57,518 nt of DNA from SZUA-217 sp034658975 (lineage in GTDB: Bacteria > Actinomycetota > Acidimicrobiia > Spongiisociales > ZC4RG35), in NCBI GenBank assembly GCA_034658975.1, contig JAYEGJ010000125.1, forward strand, positions 1 to 57,518, in the 5' to 3' direction. Shown piece after piece: positions 33,119-41,021 of this stretch. A program made the translations under genes and the position numbers. The notes under the pieces were generated by a model, which did no database searches, was not told the origin of the DNA, and saw only the letters and a list, made by a program, of their open reading frames with translations. Positions within the stretch are counted from its first letter, which is position 1; every line of letters begins with the position of its first letter.

Positions 33119-34080
33119 CAGGTGGCTATCCGGGAGGCGGTGCCGGGGACGCGTAACCTGCCGAGCACATCGTCGATGAGGTCGTTGACCGTTTCACCCC
33201 TCATCTGTGCCTCTGGTCGCAGGGCGAGACGGTGTTCGAGCACTGGTTGGGCAAGAGCCTTGATGTCGTCGGGCATCACGTAGTCACGGCCCTTGGAGAC
33301 CGCACGGGAACGGGCCAGGCTTTGGAGGAACAGAGACGACCGGGGAGAAGCGCCGAGCATGATGTCGGGATGGAGCCTCGTTCCTTCGATCAAGTCGACG
33401 ATGTAATTCTTCACCGCCTGCGAGACGTCGACGCCGGCAGCAATGTCGACCATCTCGTGAACCGTGTCCACATCGACCACTGACTTCAAATCGTGGAATG
33501 TGGAGCGCACGCCATGGGTGTCCAGGATCTCCAATTCCTTCTCGCGGGATGGGTAGCCGATGACGACACGCATCATGAATCGGTCGAGCTGTGCCTCGGG
33601 CAGGGGATAGGTGCCTTCGTGCTCGAGGGGATTCTGGGTGGCGATGACCATGAACGGACCGGGTAGTTCCCGGGTGACGCCATCGGAGGTGACCTGACGC
33701 TCCGCCATCGCTTCCAGAAGGGCCGACTGAGTTTTCGGGCTTGCCCTGTTGATCTCGTCCCCAACAACGATGTTGGCAAAGACCGGACCGGGCTTGAAGT
33801 CGAAGGCACGTCGCTCTCGATCCCAGACCGAGATTCCCGTTACATCCGAGGGGAGGAGGTCGGGAGTGAACTGGATCCGACTGAAGGCACCTTCAACCGA
33901 ACGGGCCAGGGACTTTGCAAGTTGTGTCTTTCCGACCCCAGGCACGTCCTCGACGAGGACGTGGCCTTCGGAGACCAGGGCCAGCAGGATCAGCTCGATC
34001 ACCTCGCGCTTGCCCTGGATCACCGTTTCGACGTTGGAGACGATCGCGTCGAAATGCTCGCCGAAAAGGTCGACATTCAC
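33118..34080 (-). CDS. MoxR-family AAA+ ATPase
   Basis: A 320-residue ATPase with Walker A VPGVGKTQLAKS (about 43-54), the sensor-type DEINRASPKTQSALLEAM (Walker B), sensor 1 ATQNPLEHEGTYPLPEAQLDRF and an arginine-rich C-terminal lid (ASPRSSLFLQSLARS). It is the first gene of the moxR-DUF58-transglutaminase operon. The proposed role is a chaperone-like remodeler for the partner proteins; a client cannot be named from sequence. Confidence 0.92.
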   Translation of the reverse strand: MNVDLFGEHFDAIVSNVETVIQGKREVIELILLALVSEGHVLVEDVPGVGKTQLAKSLARSVEGAFSRIQFTPDLLPSDVTGISVWDRERRAFDFKPGPVFANIVVGDEINRASPKTQSALLEAMAERQVTSDGVTRELPGPFMVIATQNPLEHEGTYPLPEAQLDRFMMRVVIGYPSREKELEILDTHGVRSTFHDLKSVVDVDTVHEMVDIAAGVDVSQAVKNYIVDLIEGTRLHPDIMLGASPRSSLFLQSLARSRAVSKGRDYVMPDDIKALAQPVLEHRLALRPEAQMRGETVNDLIDDVLGRLRVPGTASRIAT

Positions 34081-34196
34081 AGGTGTTATCCGGCTCAGTG
34101 CTCGGTTCCCTCCGCTCGCGAATACCGATTCTAATCCCCGCGCCTATGTACGGGCCACTAGAGTTTCTATGGGGAAAGCAGACTGGGAGCAACACC

Positions 34197-34451
34197 GTGA
34201 CTGTCAGGTTGGGGCTTGGAGGCCACCTGAAAGCGCTGATCAAGGAGCCCGTTCTCGTATGGGAGGGAATTCGGGCCTTCTTCGCGATGCGGCGCAGGGG
34301 GAGCCTTGGTCCATCGTCGAGTTATCTCGGTTGGCGGGTTGCCACTGCCTACGGCAGCGACAAAACCCCAACACGCCCTGTGGACATGGTTCACTATCTG
34401 CGGTGGCGCAGGCAGATGAGAGGTCTCTCCAAATGGGAGCAAGTGAATTGA
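34197..34451 (+). CDS. Unknown basic small protein upstream of the HNH gene
   Basis: An 84-residue protein, start GTG 34197 with GGGAG seven bases upstream (an ATG at 34147 in the same frame lacks such a site). It is rich in Arg, Trp and Tyr (WEGIRAFFAMRRRG, GWRVATAYGSDKTPTRPVDMVHYLRWRRQMR), with no membrane segment and no motif I recognise. It overlaps the following gene by four bases (TTGA) and is divergent from moxR. The composition is consistent with nucleic acid or membrane-surface binding. Confidence 0.6.
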   Translation: MTVRLGLGGHLKALIKEPVLVWEGIRAFFAMRRRGSLGPSSSYLGWRVATAYGSDKTPTRPVDMVHYLRWRRQMRGLSKWEQVN

Positions 34452-35017
34452 GCTCCGGGCTGGCATCCCGGCTCCAGGACATTCCTGGAGTGGCGTCGGT
34501 GGCGGTTGACCTCACCGAATCCGGTGGCGGGATCAACGTGCGGCTCGATCCGGGAGCGGACGAGATCGAAGTCATGGAACGGGTTAGGGCCCTGCTCGTC
34601 GCCTATGGAGTCAGGTCACCGAATCCGCCCAAGCTCCGGGTAGGCCAGCCGGTCCGTCGTCTCGACGATGAGCCGCTCGGGGTCGACATCATCATCACTC
34701 CTCTGCATAACGGCGCCCGTGTCGAGGTGATCACCACAAACATTCGGTCATTCAGGGTCGTGTCCGCCACACCCTCGGCAATCGCCCAGGGATTGTCGGA
34801 CGCATGGTGCCAGGTAGTCGGGAAGATCCCGATGGAGATCGTCTCCGTATCGATGGGGGAGAACGGCGAGCTCACGGTCATCGCCTCGAACGGAAAGATC
34901 GACTCATCCGGCTCGGCCAACGTGTCCGACGGATGGGAAGAGGCCCTCGCCAGGTCGGTCGGCAAGGCAATCGGCATTCTTGGCCAGCCTTCAGGCGCCA
35001 TCGCCGTCAACTCCTGA
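34448..35017 (+). CDS. Unknown soluble protein, two-part alpha/beta
   Basis: A 189-residue protein. The N-terminal half (SRLQDIPGVASVAVDLTESGGGINVRLDPGAD) looks like a ferredoxin-like beta-alpha-beta module, as in metal-chaperone or ACT-type folds. The second half (GVDIIITPLHNGARVEVITT ... GKIPMEIVSVSMGENGELTVIASNG) is another alpha/beta block. Start taken at TTG 34448, overlapping the previous stop and with the same GGGAGCAA leader; ATG 34433 is the alternative. I do not recognise the family. Confidence 0.6.
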   Translation: MSSGLASRLQDIPGVASVAVDLTESGGGINVRLDPGADEIEVMERVRALLVAYGVRSPNPPKLRVGQPVRRLDDEPLGVDIIITPLHNGARVEVITTNIRSFRVVSATPSAIAQGLSDAWCQVVGKIPMEIVSVSMGENGELTVIASNGKIDSSGSANVSDGWEEALARSVGKAIGILGQPSGAIAVNS

Positions 35018-35101
35018 ATCGACCAGCTTTCCGTTCGATCTGCGGGGTGCCGCTACGCTGCCAGGAGCGGGCTCCCAGCCAGGTAGGACGGAGCGAGACC
35101 T

Positions 35102-35605
35102 ATGACCCGGGCACTGGTGCTCAACGCAAGTTACGAACCGCTCTCCGTCGTTAGCGAGCGACGGGCGCTGATACTCGTCCTCGCTGAGAAGGCCGCCGTC
35201 GTCGTCAAGCGTGACGAAGCGTGGCACTCCGAGTCGCTGACCTTCGACCTTCCTTCCGTGGTCCGGCTCTATCGCTATGTCAAGGTTCCGTATCGTCGGG
35301 CCGTCCCGGTGACCCGTCGCGCCGTGTTCGGTCGCGATGGCCACCGCTGCCAGTACTGCGGCGGCCCTGCCGAGTCGCTGGACCACGTGACGCCTCGATC
35401 ACGCGGAGGGGCACACACGTGGGAAAACGTGGTGGCCTGCTGTCGCCCGTGCAATGTCAGGAAGGGTGACCGGACTCCCGACGAGAGCGGGTTCCTGCTC
35501 AGAACCCAACCCGGCCCGCCCCGTCGCTTTGGCTGGATCTACGCCTCCACCGGCTTCCAGGTCGACGACGCCTGGCAGCCCTACCTCCTCGCCGAGACCG
35601 CCTAG
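35102..35605 (+). CDS. HNH endonuclease
   Basis: A 167-residue nuclease-fold protein of the widespread actinobacterial HNH type. Zinc knuckles CQYC (83-86) and CRPC (114-117) bracket the beta-beta-alpha metal core with Asp94-His95 (LDHVTPRSRGG), Asn109 (TWENVVACC) and Asn118/Lys121. The N-terminal part (ALVLNASYEPLSVVSERRA) is characteristic of this subgroup. Commonly found beside other genes without any phage context; its role is unknown. It ends 48 bases before a strong hairpin and about 210 before mraZ. Confidence 0.87.
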   Translation: MTRALVLNASYEPLSVVSERRALILVLAEKAAVVVKRDEAWHSESLTFDLPSVVRLYRYVKVPYRRAVPVTRRAVFGRDGHRCQYCGGPAESLDHVTPRSRGGAHTWENVVACCRPCNVRKGDRTPDESGFLLRTQPGPPRRFGWIYASTGFQVDDAWQPYLLAETA

Positions 35606-35652
35606 AGCATCTGAATCGGCCCCTCCGGGCCTGGCACTGGAAACCTCCGGTT

Positions 35653-35676
35653 CTCAGTCCCACATATGGGACTGAG
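35653..35676. terminator. Perfect hairpin between HNH gene and mraZ
   Basis: CTCAGTCCCA (35653-35662) pairs perfectly with TGGGACTGAG (35667-35676) across a CATA loop. No T tract follows. Its place before the mraZ promoter suggests it ends transcription from the HNH gene and insulates the division cluster. Confidence 0.65.
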
Positions 35677-35730
35677 CGCCTCGAGAAACCCTTAAGAGTT
35701 CATCATCTGGAACTGTGTGGGAGTAAAAGG

Positions 35731-35762
35731 TTGACATGTGGGGAGATGTGGGCCATAGTGGG
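35731..35762 (+). promoter_or_regulatory. mraZ promoter with three-repeat MraZ operator
   Basis: A -35 hexamer TTGACA (35731-35736) is followed after 17 bases by CATAGT (35754-35759) as -10. Between and over them lie TGGGG, TGGGC and TGGGC starting at 35739, 35749 and 35759, each separated by exactly five bases. This is the TGGGN-N5 three-repeat site known to bind MraZ. MraZ bound here would cover the core promoter and repress the cluster. A fourth GTGGG lies upstream at 35717. Confidence 0.87.
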
Positions 35763-35818
35763 CGACCACCCCGCCGCTGGGGGTGATCGACATTTAGGAC
35801 GGACGGAAAGAGACAGAA

Positions 35819-36235
35819 GTGTTCCTTGGCGAGTACTTCCACAGCCTCGATGACAAAGGACGGGTGGTCATGCCCTCCTCTTTTCGACGACGTCTCGAAG
35901 ACGGCGCAGTCGTCACCAAGGGCCAGGACGGCCAGCTCTTCATCTACCCCGTCGACGTTTTCCAGGGGAAGGCCAACGAGGTACTGGACCGCAAGCAGAA
36001 CAAAGACGGTCGTCGGAACTCGAGAACCGTCTTCGGCGGGGCCGACCTCCAGAACCTCGACAAGTCGGGACGCGTTCTCGTCAAGCCCGACCTTCGCGAC
36101 TTCGCCGGGATCCATACGGCCACCGAGATAGCGGTCGTCGGAGTCTTCGATCACGTTGAACTCTGGAAGAAGGACAAGTACCTCAGTGACCGGGAAACCG
36201 GCGATGAGCACTACCTGGAAGAAGAGGAGGACTGA
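35819..36235 (+). CDS. mraZ: Transcriptional regulator MraZ
   Basis: A 138-residue double-AbrB-like protein heading the division and cell-wall cluster. First repeat FLGEYFHSLDDKGRVVMPSSFRRRL (2-26) with the conserved DDKGRVVMP, second repeat LDKSGRVLVKPDLRDFAGI (about 80-98). It binds TGGGN repeats in its own promoter, which are present just upstream. Start GTG 35819, 15 bases from a GGAAAGAG stretch. The C-terminus is unusually acidic (GDEHYLEEEED). Confidence 0.95.
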   Translation: MFLGEYFHSLDDKGRVVMPSSFRRRLEDGAVVTKGQDGQLFIYPVDVFQGKANEVLDRKQNKDGRRNSRTVFGGADLQNLDKSGRVLVKPDLRDFAGIHTATEIAVVGVFDHVELWKKDKYLSDRETGDEHYLEEEED

Positions 36236-36253
36236 ACGGAGACCATCTTGGCT

Positions 36254-36338
36254 CATTGCCAGCCCCCCGGAACCAATTGGAAGGCCCCTGACTCCGCCCG
36301 CTTCTCAGTTGGTACCAGCGACCGGGGGGCTGGCAATG
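36254..36338 (+). promoter_or_regulatory. Long-range hairpin covering the rsmH ribosome site and start
   Basis: CATTGCCAGCCCCCCGG (36254-36270) is perfectly complementary to CCGGGGGGCTGGCAATG (36322-36338), 17 of 17 bases, across a 51-base loop. The right arm contains the rsmH Shine-Dalgarno run GGGGGG (36324-36329) and ends exactly with the ATG (36336-36338). Within the loop ACCAA (36272-36276) can also pair with TTGGT (36309-36313). The structure should block ribosome entry unless opened. The left arm begins 18 bases after the mraZ stop. Confidence 0.8.
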
Positions 36339-37271
36339 GACCAGGACCGGAATAACAAGAACGGCGAGTACCACACGCCGGTTCTGGTGGACGAGGTAGC
36401 ACGGCTGCTTGCCCCGGTCATGCCCGGAGTCGTGATTGACGCGACTTTCGGAGGTGGCGGCCATAGCCGCCGGTTGTTGGACGAGTTCGGAGAAGACGTG
36501 TCGATTATTGGGATAGATAGGGACCCGGATGCGCTGGCAAATGCCGGCGATCTCGGTGTTGTGGCCGTTCAAGGCAACTTCGCCGACCTGGGTGCGCTGG
36601 TCGCCCCCATCCTCGACGAGGCTCCCGCCGGGATTCTCTTCGACTTTGGCGTTTCCTCACATCAACTCGACGAGGCCTCGCGAGGATTCTCCTACCGATT
36701 CGACGGCCCGTTGGACATGCGGATGGGTCCCGACACGAATCTCACGGCTGCCCGCATCGTCAACGAGTGGGACGCAGCCGAACTCATCAGAATGCTGCGC
36801 GAATACGGAGAAGAGCCGCTTGCCCGGCGCTACGCCTCCGCCATCGTCCGCGCCAGGCCCATAAAGACCACTGCCCAGCTATCCACCGTTATCGCAGAGG
36901 CAACGCCTGCGGCCCGCCGCCGGGCGGGACATCCCGCCCGGCGCACCTTTCAGGCGATAAGAATTGCCGTCAATGCCGAGTTGGATGCTGTTCGCTTCGG
37001 TATCGACCAGGCCATCGAAATCGTGCGCCCCGGGGGGCGCGTGGTGGCCATCAGCTACCACTCTCTCGAAGACCGCATCGTCAAGCAGCGCTTTGTGGAG
37101 GGTGCACGAGGATGCACGTGCCCTCCCGATCTTCCCGTATGCGGTTGCGGAACCACGGCGGAACTTCGCGTCCTGACCCGCAAGCCGATCAGGGCATCGG
37201 ACACCGAGATCGCCATTAACAACCGGGCAAGGTCGGCCGTGCTGCGATGCGCCGAGAGGCTGGCGGCATGA
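36336..37271 (+). CDS. rsmH: 16S rRNA (cytosine-1402-N4)-methyltransferase RsmH
   Basis: A 311-residue SAM enzyme methylating C1402 of 16S rRNA. N-terminal YHTPVLVDEVARLL, SAM site VVIDATFGGGGHSRRLL, catalytic ILFDFGVSSHQLDEASRGFSYRFDGPLDMRM, and the late GGRVVAISYHSLEDRIVKQRF are all typical. RsmH antagonises MraZ in E. coli, so its expression level relative to MraZ matters. Start ATG 36336 is held in the hairpin described above. Ends in a four-base overlap with ftsL (ATGA). Confidence 0.95.
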   Translation: MDQDRNNKNGEYHTPVLVDEVARLLAPVMPGVVIDATFGGGGHSRRLLDEFGEDVSIIGIDRDPDALANAGDLGVVAVQGNFADLGALVAPILDEAPAGILFDFGVSSHQLDEASRGFSYRFDGPLDMRMGPDTNLTAARIVNEWDAAELIRMLREYGEEPLARRYASAIVRARPIKTTAQLSTVIAEATPAARRRAGHPARRTFQAIRIAVNAELDAVRFGIDQAIEIVRPGGRVVAISYHSLEDRIVKQRFVEGARGCTCPPDLPVCGCGTTAELRVLTRKPIRASDTEIAINNRARSAVLRCAERLAA

Positions 37272-37654
37272 CCGCACGTCCTCTGCGTCGCCCCGATCCA
37301 CAGAAGAACCTTCGGGTTCTCAAGGGGAGACGGCTCCGGAAGCCATCCATGGCGCCATGGATGATCATGGTCTTGATCGGCGTGGTCGCCTTCCTCGGCT
37401 TGGGATTCGCCAGAACGAGTCTCGACAAATCGGCATTTGACCTGGCCGAGATCAACAAGGCGCTGGACGAGCAGGTGGCGATCAATCGTCAATTGAATCT
37501 CGAAATCGCACAGCTCGAGAATCCTGCCCGCATCGCCCCGCTCGCCGAGGAACTCGGCATGGTCATCCCGGTTTCCACCAGCCAAATCCTGGTCGATCTC
37601 GACTCCGCGGTCCCGGTCATGGCTCTAGTCCCGCCCCAAAGCAAGAATCAATGA
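37268..37654 (+). CDS. ftsL: FtsL-like division protein
   Basis: A 128-residue bitopic protein: basic cytosolic N-terminus, one membrane helix (about 30-49), then a leucine/isoleucine-rich coiled coil (INKALDEQVAINRQLNLEIAQLENPARIAPLAEELGM). Size, topology and location between rsmH and ftsI identify FtsL, the partner of FtsB and FtsQ that activates FtsW-FtsI. Identity is by position and topology because FtsL sequences diverge strongly. Confidence 0.85.
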   Translation: MTARPLRRPDPQKNLRVLKGRRLRKPSMAPWMIMVLIGVVAFLGLGFARTSLDKSAFDLAEINKALDEQVAINRQLNLEIAQLENPARIAPLAEELGMVIPVSTSQILVDLDSAVPVMALVPPQSKNQ

Positions 37655-37683
37655 GAACCCGAGAACGCGCTGGTACCGGGCAT

Positions 37684-37745
37684 CTAGTCGCACACCCTTT
37701 GTGCGGCCGAGCACTAGCTGGGGCTCCGCCCCTCCGGATATCCGG
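37684..37745. repeat. Chain of short palindromes between ftsL and ftsI
   Basis: The 108-base gap is packed with dyads: CTAGT/ACTAG (37684-37688 with 37713-37717), enclosing GCACA/TGTGC (37690-37694 with 37700-37704); GGGGC/GCCCC (37720-37724 with 37728-37732); and the perfect 12-base palindrome CCGGATATCCGG (37734-37745). A gap is unusual here, since neighbouring genes overlap. It could be a processing or attenuation site or an inserted repeat. Confidence 0.6.
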
Positions 37746-37762
37746 CAGGGGGACCGCGGGCC

Positions 37763-39538
37763 GTGGCGACTTCTAAGAAGCCTCACGGCGTCTCCGCATC
37801 GCGTGCGCGCATTGCCCTGATCGGGCTTGCAGTGGTTGCCGCATGGGTGGGGATGGGGTATCGACTCGTCCAGATCCAGGTCGTGCAGGCGTCAGAATTC
37901 GCCGAGAAGGGCCTGAGCCAGCGGTTCGTGTCAGAAGATCTCGCTCCACAGCGGGGGAAGATTTTCGACCGTAACGGAGAGCTGCTTGCCATGACCGTGG
38001 AGTCGAAGAGCCTCTACGCCGTCCCCGGTCAGGTGGAGGAGCCGAGGTGGGTCGCCCAGCAACTCGGGGCCCTCCTCGATGTCGATAGCGAGGTTCTCTA
38101 TGACCGGCTCACGAGCGATCGTGACTTCGTCTTCCTCAAGCGACAGGTCGACGGTGTCCTGGCCGAGGAACTGCTCGGTCTCGACATTCGTGGCGTGTAT
38201 GGCCTCCCGGAACCGAAAAGGATCTATCCAGCGGGGGCGGTGGCGAGCCACGTGGCCGGTTTCGTCAACATCGACGGCGCGGGCCAGGAGGGTCTCGAAC
38301 TGGTTTACGACCTCGAGTTGACGGGAACGCCCGGGAAGGCGACCTTCGAGCGCTCTCTCGACGGGAAGGTGATTCCCCTCGGCACCAACAACATCGTGCC
38401 TGCTGTTCCGGGCATGGATCTGATCACGACCATCGATTTGCCGCTCCAGTATCAGGCGCAGCAGTCCTGTATCGAGGGTCTGAAGCGAACCGGTGGCAAG
38501 GCATGCTGGGTGGTGGTTCTCGAGGTCGAAACGGGTGAGATTCTCGCCATGACCGGTGCGCCGGTGTTCGACCCCGAGACACGTGAGACTCTCGACCCGG
38601 ATTGCGAATCGGCCGAAGACTCCGCCGCGTGCAAGTCATTCTCGAATTTCTCGATTCGGGGGATATACGAACCCGGCTCGACCCAGAAACTGATAACGGT
38701 TGCGGCTGCCATCGAGGAGGGCGAGGTCTCCATCGGCACGGTCATTCCCGAGGTCGCTGACGAGTTGGAACTGCTCGAAGGCGCCTGTCGTTCCGCTGAT
38801 GATGATCTATACGGTTGTTATCGGGATTTCAAAGAACACCCCACAAAGGACATGAGCGTGGCGGAGATCTTCGTGCGCTCGTCGAACATCGGGACCATCA
38901 GGATCGCGGACACACTCGGCCAGGACCGCCTGATCTCCTACATCGAGGCGTTCGGTCTCGGCTCGAAGACCGGTGTCGATTACTCGGCGGAGGCTTCCGG
39001 CATTCTCAACTTCGAGGCAGGCTGCAAAACCTGTTGGGCTTCGGCAGCCATCGGCTATTCCGTGGCGGCGACGCCCCTGCAGATGGCGGCCGCCTATGCG
39101 GCAGTGGGCAATGACGGGGTGTGGCTCACTCCGCACATCGTCGCGGCGATTGCCGATACGGAAGGCGAAACCGAGGTCGCCGGGTTTCGGAGCCAGCGCG
39201 TGATCTCCTCGGGAACGTCGATACTCATGAGGGATCTCCTCGCCTCCGTGGTCGAGGAGGGAACCGGCCAGGCCGCGGCGGTCGACGGCTACCGCGTGGG
39301 CGGAAAGACCGGAACGGCCAACCGCCTCGACGAAAACGGTCGCTACACGGAAGAGACCAGGGCCTCTTTCGTCGGGATGGCCCCGATTCACGATCCAAAG
39401 GTCGTCGTAGCAGTCCTCATCGACTCTCCTTCGTTCGACTTCAGAACCGGAGGTGCCTCCGCCGCCCCGATCTTCGCCGAGGTGATGGAGCAGGCCCTTT
39501 ACCGTCTGGGAGTGGCCCCCGATGGCCGTGCCCGGTAA
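37763..39538 (+). CDS. ftsI: Septal peptidoglycan transpeptidase FtsI (class B PBP)
   Basis: A 591-residue class B penicillin-binding protein. One membrane helix (about 15-34), a pedestal domain, and a transpeptidase domain with S-T-Q-K (Ser306, Lys309), SSN near 374 and KTGT near 515. It crosslinks septal peptidoglycan with FtsW. GTG start 37763 sits after a GGGGG run. The end overlaps murE by 17 bases. Confidence 0.93.
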   Translation: MATSKKPHGVSASRARIALIGLAVVAAWVGMGYRLVQIQVVQASEFAEKGLSQRFVSEDLAPQRGKIFDRNGELLAMTVESKSLYAVPGQVEEPRWVAQQLGALLDVDSEVLYDRLTSDRDFVFLKRQVDGVLAEELLGLDIRGVYGLPEPKRIYPAGAVASHVAGFVNIDGAGQEGLELVYDLELTGTPGKATFERSLDGKVIPLGTNNIVPAVPGMDLITTIDLPLQYQAQQSCIEGLKRTGGKACWVVVLEVETGEILAMTGAPVFDPETRETLDPDCESAEDSAACKSFSNFSIRGIYEPGSTQKLITVAAAIEEGEVSIGTVIPEVADELELLEGACRSADDDLYGCYRDFKEHPTKDMSVAEIFVRSSNIGTIRIADTLGQDRLISYIEAFGLGSKTGVDYSAEASGILNFEAGCKTCWASAAIGYSVAATPLQMAAAYAAVGNDGVWLTPHIVAAIADTEGETEVAGFRSQRVISSGTSILMRDLLASVVEEGTGQAAAVDGYRVGGKTGTANRLDENGRYTEETRASFVGMAPIHDPKVVVAVLIDSPSFDFRTGGASAAPIFAEVMEQALYRLGVAPDGRAR

Positions 39539-41021
39539 AGCCGTGTCGGAGCTGGCGATGGTGTTGCCCCGGACAAGGGTTGTCGATCCGTCCGGTCTCG
39601 ATCCGATAGTGGTCGACGTGACCCATGACTCCCGTCAGTGCGGCAAGGGGATCCTCTTCGTGGCCATTAGGGGTGAGAGATTCGATGGTCACGAATTCGT
39701 GCAGTCGGCAGTCGACCTCGGATCCGATGCTGTGTGCGTCGATCACGAGGTCGGTTCTGGGGCGGCCGAGATGGTCGTCGAGAACACCCGCACGGCCCTG
39801 GGCCCGTTGGCTGCTTCGGTGCACGGCGATCCGTCGAAGAGCATGAATGTGATTGGAGTCACCGGGACCAACGGGAAGACCACCGTCACCCACTACGTCG
39901 AGGCGATGGGTCGCTTCCTGGGACTCAGCACGGGGTTGATCGGAACCATCGTCACAAGAATCGGAGACGAGTCGATCGAGTCGGTCCACACGACTCCGGA
40001 GGCCTCCGACTTCCAGCGGCTTCTCGCCATGATGCGAGATCGAGAAACCCAGATCGTGGCTGTGGAGGTCTCCTCTCATGCGCTCGAGATGGGCCGGGTG
40101 GCATCGACCAGATTCGGAGTCGCCGCCTTCACCAACCTCTCTCAGGATCATCTTGACTTCCACGGAGACATGGAGGCCTATCGATCATCGAAGAAGCGGC
40201 TCTTCGATGAATACGAGATAGTCCACGCGGTGTTCAACATCGATGACGTGACCGGCAGAGAGTTCGCCAATGCGTATTCAGGCGTCAAAACCTCGGTCGG
40301 CTCCGATGGCGACGTGTCCATTGCTTCGGTTCACCCGCACCTTGAGACCACCTCATTCGACCTCCGTTCGCCCTGGGGTTCGGCATCGATCTCAGCCTCC
40401 GTCGTCGGACGATTCAACGTGGACAACGCTGTGATGGCAGCCACGTGCCTCCTTGCGTCCGGCACTCCGTTCGACGACGTCGCCAATGCCCTCGAATCCT
40501 TGTCGGGAGTTCCCGGGCGCTATGAGCTGATCTCGGGCGACGACCCGATTCGGGTGGTCGTCGACTACGCCCACACCCCGGTAGCGATCGAAGAGGCGCT
40601 CGAAGCAGCTAGAGAATTGGGCTCGGGCCGCGTGCTCGCTCTCATCGGAGCCGGCGGTGATCGTGATCGGGGCAAGCGCCCCCTCATGGGAGAAGTCATT
40701 TCGGCGGCCGACATTGCAATCATCACTTCCGACAATCCTCGGTCGGAGGACCCGGCCGAGATCATCGCCTCGATTGTCGCCGGATTGGATTTACGTACTG
40801 ATGCGGTCGTCGAGTTGGACAGGGTCGCCGCCATCGATCGCGCCATCGAACTCGCTGAGGATGGCGATGTCGTTCTGATACTCGGCCGCGGACATGAGCC
40901 GATGCAGGAGATCAATGGAGCGTTCTACCCGCTGGACGACCGGGAGTTAGCCAGAGCCGCTCTCGAGCGTCGGCGGAGATCCACCGATTCGGGGGACGAT
41001 TCAGGGAGCATGGGTCTGTGA
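39522..41021 (+). CDS. murE: UDP-MurNAc-tripeptide ligase MurE (meso-DAP type)
   Basis: A 499-residue Mur ligase adding the third residue. Walker-like GTNGKTT (115-121), EVSSHALEMGR, and the amino acid selectivity motif DNPR (404-407), which indicates meso-diaminopimelate rather than lysine. This fits actinobacterial peptidoglycan. It overlaps ftsI by 17 and mraY by 4 bases. Nothing murF-like is fused to it: the length is that of a normal MurE. Confidence 0.94.
   Translation: MAVPGKAVSELAMVLPRTRVVDPSGLDPIVVDVTHDSRQCGKGILFVAIRGERFDGHEFVQSAVDLGSDAVCVDHEVGSGAAEMVVENTRTALGPLAASVHGDPSKSMNVIGVTGTNGKTTVTHYVEAMGRFLGLSTGLIGTIVTRIGDESIESVHTTPEASDFQRLLAMMRDRETQIVAVEVSSHALEMGRVASTRFGVAAFTNLSQDHLDFHGDMEAYRSSKKRLFDEYEIVHAVFNIDDVTGREFANAYSGVKTSVGSDGDVSIASVHPHLETTSFDLRSPWGSASISASVVGRFNVDNAVMAATCLLASGTPFDDVANALESLSGVPGRYELISGDDPIRVVVDYAHTPVAIEEALEAARELGSGRVLALIGAGGDRDRGKRPLMGEVISAADIAIITSDNPRSEDPAEIIASIVAGLDLRTDAVVELDRVAAIDRAIELAEDGDVVLILGRGHEPMQEINGAFYPLDDRELARAALERRRRSTDSGDDSGSMGL

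Noticed and set aside
33749..34432. Long upstream extension of the unknown gene at 34448 and the parallel frame from 33915
   Set aside because: Both lie opposite the conserved moxR gene; protein-like composition begins only after about 34197.
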